64,000 nucleotides of DNA, taken from Demequina sediminicola. GTDB taxonomy: Bacteria > Actinomycetota > Actinomycetes > Actinomycetales > Demequinaceae. Position 1 is the stretch's first letter; each line of letters opens with the position of its first letter. This document shows, piece after piece, positions 61,813-64,000 of this stretch. The stretch lies in assembly GCF_000975055.1 (NCBI RefSeq), contig NZ_BBRB01000001.1, positions 937,751-1,001,750 of the forward strand, in the 5' to 3' direction. The translations under genes were made by a program, and so were the position numbers. Under the pieces are notes generated by a model. The model was not told the origin of the DNA. It did not search any database and saw nothing but the letters and a program-made list of their open reading frames with translations.

Positions 61813-64000
61813 TGGCCGCCAACACCACGTCTCAGCCCAGCATCGCGCTCGCGATTGACGGCATGACTTGCTCCAGTTGCGCCGCCACCATTCAGGGTGG
61901 CCTCGCAAAGCTCCCCGGTGTTGACGACGCCGTCGTGAACTACGCGACCCGGCGCGCGACAGTCCGCGGTGACGGCACAATCGACCCTGATCAGCTCGAC
62001 GCCGCGATGCGTGAAACCATCCAGGGCTTTGGCTACAGCGTGCTGACCAAGCCACGTGCGGGTCAACGGGGAAGCGGCACTGGCACGTCGACGGCCGATG
62101 CTGGCTCGGCAAGTGAGCGCAACGCCAGCACTGACCATGGCGATCACGACGGCCACGACGGCCACGACGGCCACGACGAGGATGAGCACGCCGCCCACAT
62201 GCGCGCGGACTCGGCCCGGATCGCGGACTACAAGCGCCGCTTCATCATCGCCGCGACATTGAGCGTCCCACTGATGTTGATCTCGATGATTCCGGCCTGG
62301 CAATTCTCTGGCTGGGAGTGGCTCGCCGCTGCGCTCGCGACCCCTGTGGTGTGGTGGGCTGCGTTGCCGTTCCACCGTTCGGCCCTTGCCTCTGCGCGTC
62401 ACCGGTCCACGAACATGGACACGCTGGTGACGTTGGGAACGGTCGCTGCATGGACGTGGTCCACCGTGGTGGTTGTCGCCCACGCGTTCGATGCGATGCC
62501 TGGTGCTCACGTGTATTACGAGACTGCCGGCGTGATCGTGACGCTGATCTTGCTGGGTAAGTGGCTTGAGGTGCGGAGCACCGCCAAGGCTGGCGATGCG
62601 ATTCGTGCTTTGAGCTCGCGTCAGTCCAAGACTGCGCGGCTCGAGGACGGCACTGTCATTGACCGCGATCAACTCGAGGTGGGGATGCGCTTTGTGGTGC
62701 GTCCAGGCGAGACGATCGCGACTGATGGCGTGGTGGTCGAGGGTGGTGCTGCCGTGGATGCCTCGATGGTCACAGGTGAATCTGTGCCAGTGCGCGCAGA
62801 TGAGGGCGCTGAGGTGGTGGGCGGCACTATCGCGACCGATGGGTCGATGACCGTTGAGGCCACCAAGGTGGGCTCGGAGACGATGTTGGCGCAGATCGCC
62901 CAGATGGTCGATGACGCTCAGAATGGCCGCGCCCGCGTGCAGCGCCTCGCTGACCGCATCTCTCGAGTCTTTGTCCCGATTGTCATTGCGATTTCACTTC
63001 TTACGCTCGTGGGCTGGCTCGTGGCGACCGGCGATGCCAACGCCGCCTTCACTGCCGCTGTTGCCGTGCTCATCATCAGTTGCCCGTGTGCTTTGGGCCT
63101 TGCGACCCCACTGGCGATCATGGTGGGGACTGGTCGTGGTGCGCAGCTAGGGATTCTGGTGCGTGGCCCGGAGGCATTGGAAGACACCCGCGAGGTGACG
63201 ACCATCGTGCTGGACAAGACTGGAACGGTGACCGAGGGTCGGATGGCACTTGTTGATGCCTCTGCGCCTGGGGTTGAGCGCGATCATGGTGCCGATGCAG
63301 TCGAGGCCTTGCTGGACGCGGTCGCCTCCGTCGAGGCTCGCTCGGAGCACCCCATTGCGCAGGCTATTGCCGATGCGCGTGAGGGGCGGGTCAAGCTCAA
63401 GGGCTTCCGCTCCGTGGCGGGTCATGGTGTTGCGGCGACGGTGCAGAATGCTGGTGCTGACGGCACTCACGCTGATGTGTTGGTGGGCGCTCGCCGCATG
63501 TTCGACTCGGTGCCGGATGAGCTGGAGCGCATCGCCGCCCGTGCGGAAGAAGACGGTCACACGGCTGTCTTTGCCGGGCGGACGTCCCCCGTGGGTGCTG
63601 GCTCCGACGGTGCGTTGACGACCCGTGCATCGGCTGTAGCCGAGGTGGTCCTGAGTGTCAGTGACACCATCAAGCCCACGTCCGCTGAGGCTGTCTCGGC
63701 GTTCCGTGAACTTGGCCTTGACGTGGTGTTGCTCACTGGAGACAACGAGCGTGCCGCCCAAGCCGTGGCCCGCGAGGTGGGTATCGATCGAGTGATTGCC
63801 GAGGTTCTTCCCGGAGACAAGGCCGATGTTATTCGTCGGTTGCAGGAGGGCGGCGCCCGTGTCGCGATGGTCGGGGACGGCGTGAATGATGCCCCGGCTT
63901 TGGCTCAGGCCGACTTGGGCCTCGCGGTGGGAACCGGCACGGATGTAGCGCGTGAGGCTTCCGATCTGACGATCGTCTCGGGCGACCTACGTGCGGCAGC
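61812..64000 (+). CDS. copA: Copper-translocating P1B-type ATPase (3' truncated by window end)
   Basis: 729 codons are visible; the frame is open at the window end. An N-terminal metal-binding domain has MTCSSC (residues ~17-22), followed by a His/Asp/Gly-rich linker (DHDGHDGHDGHDEDEH, ~112-130). Further motifs: SCPCALGLATP in the sixth helix, DKTGTVTEG (phosphorylated Asp) and VGDGVNDAPA. These define Cu(I)-exporting ATPases. It shares the MerR-type promoter with copZ. The C-terminal two helices and stop should lie a short distance past 64000. Confidence 0.95.
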   Translation, partial: MAANTTSQPSIALAIDGMTCSSCAATIQGGLAKLPGVDDAVVNYATRRATVRGDGTIDPDQLDAAMRETIQGFGYSVLTKPRAGQRGSGTGTSTADAGSASERNASTDHGDHDGHDGHDGHDEDEHAAHMRADSARIADYKRRFIIAATLSVPLMLISMIPAWQFSGWEWLAAALATPVVWWAALPFHRSALASARHRSTNMDTLVTLGTVAAWTWSTVVVVAHAFDAMPGAHVYYETAGVIVTLILLGKWLEVRSTAKAGDAIRALSSRQSKTARLEDGTVIDRDQLEVGMRFVVRPGETIATDGVVVEGGAAVDASMVTGESVPVRADEGAEVVGGTIATDGSMTVEATKVGSETMLAQIAQMVDDAQNGRARVQRLADRISRVFVPIVIAISLLTLVGWLVATGDANAAFTAAVAVLIISCPCALGLATPLAIMVGTGRGAQLGILVRGPEALEDTREVTTIVLDKTGTVTEGRMALVDASAPGVERDHGADAVEALLDAVASVEARSEHPIAQAIADAREGRVKLKGFRSVAGHGVAATVQNAGADGTHADVLVGARRMFDSVPDELERIAARAEEDGHTAVFAGRTSPVGAGSDGALTTRASAVAEVVLSVSDTIKPTSAEAVSAFRELGLDVVLLTGDNERAAQAVAREVGIDRVIAEVLPGDKADVIRRLQEGGARVAMVGDGVNDAPALAQADLGLAVGTGTDVAREASDLTIVSGDLRAA

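Overview
This 64 kb window is chromosomal DNA of a high-GC Gram-positive bacterium (Actinomycetota). A Micrococcales-type organism is likely; this is inferred from gene content and codon use, and the genus cannot be named. Supporting signs are a class E-type LAxTG sorting signal, Septum_form-domain proteins, a SigJ/YCII pair, purS+purQ, and many genes whose -10 box (TAnnnT) sits only 6-7 nt before the start codon, as expected for leaderless mRNAs. I see no rRNA, tRNA, CRISPR array, transposase or phage gene.

Layout. 1-3.5 kb: end of a wall-anchored surface protein, a DUF885 peptidase-like protein and a small PLDc_N/SHOCT membrane protein. 3.6-9 kb: a two-component operon (response regulator, histidine kinase, degenerate kinase-like partner), a small membrane protein, a Septum_form protein and exonuclease III. 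9-14.8 kb: SDR oxidoreductase, pyrE, LemA flanked by two paralogous membrane proteins, purT and a SpoU methyltransferase. 15-18.7 kb: a Mn/Zn ABC importer with a DtxR/MntR-type regulator and a probable operator overlapping the importer's leaderless start. 18.8-22.9 kb: small proteins, a YCII/ECF-sigma pair, a duplicated fragment of that sigma gene, and class II aldolase. 23-32.8 kb: purA, purD, purC, purS and purQ, interrupted by lipoproteins, a GH20 hexosaminidase and a TRIC-like channel. 32.8-37.1 kb: an accessory block where purL might be expected, with an Abi_2/HEPN abortive-infection gene preceded by a possible small terminator-ended RNA, a lipoprotein, a luciferase-like monooxygenase, and a solo methionine aminopeptidase divergent from a small XRE regulator. 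37.1-40.5 kb: dgt, a GNAT-kinase fusion and an Asp/Glu racemase. 40.6-50.6 kb: a ten-gene minus-strand operon for uptake and oxidative breakdown of an N-heterocyclic compound (two MFS carriers, an NtaA-type monooxygenase, RutB-, RutA- and RutF-like enzymes, an NMT1-type ABC importer, an FMN reductase). 50.7-57.7 kb: a hypothetical gene, an orphan sugar ABC ATPase, a ROK repressor and a divergent mmsA-mmsB-chvE sugar importer. 57.9-64 kb: a MerR regulator, pntA-pntB, copZ and the start of copA behind a MerR-type promoter.

The most notable items are: (1) a 62-bp palindromic intergenic repeat present as six 62-bp copies plus degenerate or half copies; (2) the abi gene with its terminator-ended leader RNA, which resembles an RNA-antitoxin/HEPN-toxin arrangement; (3) the hybrid Rut/Nta catabolic operon; (4) the map/xre pair sharing one operator and two leaderless promoters.
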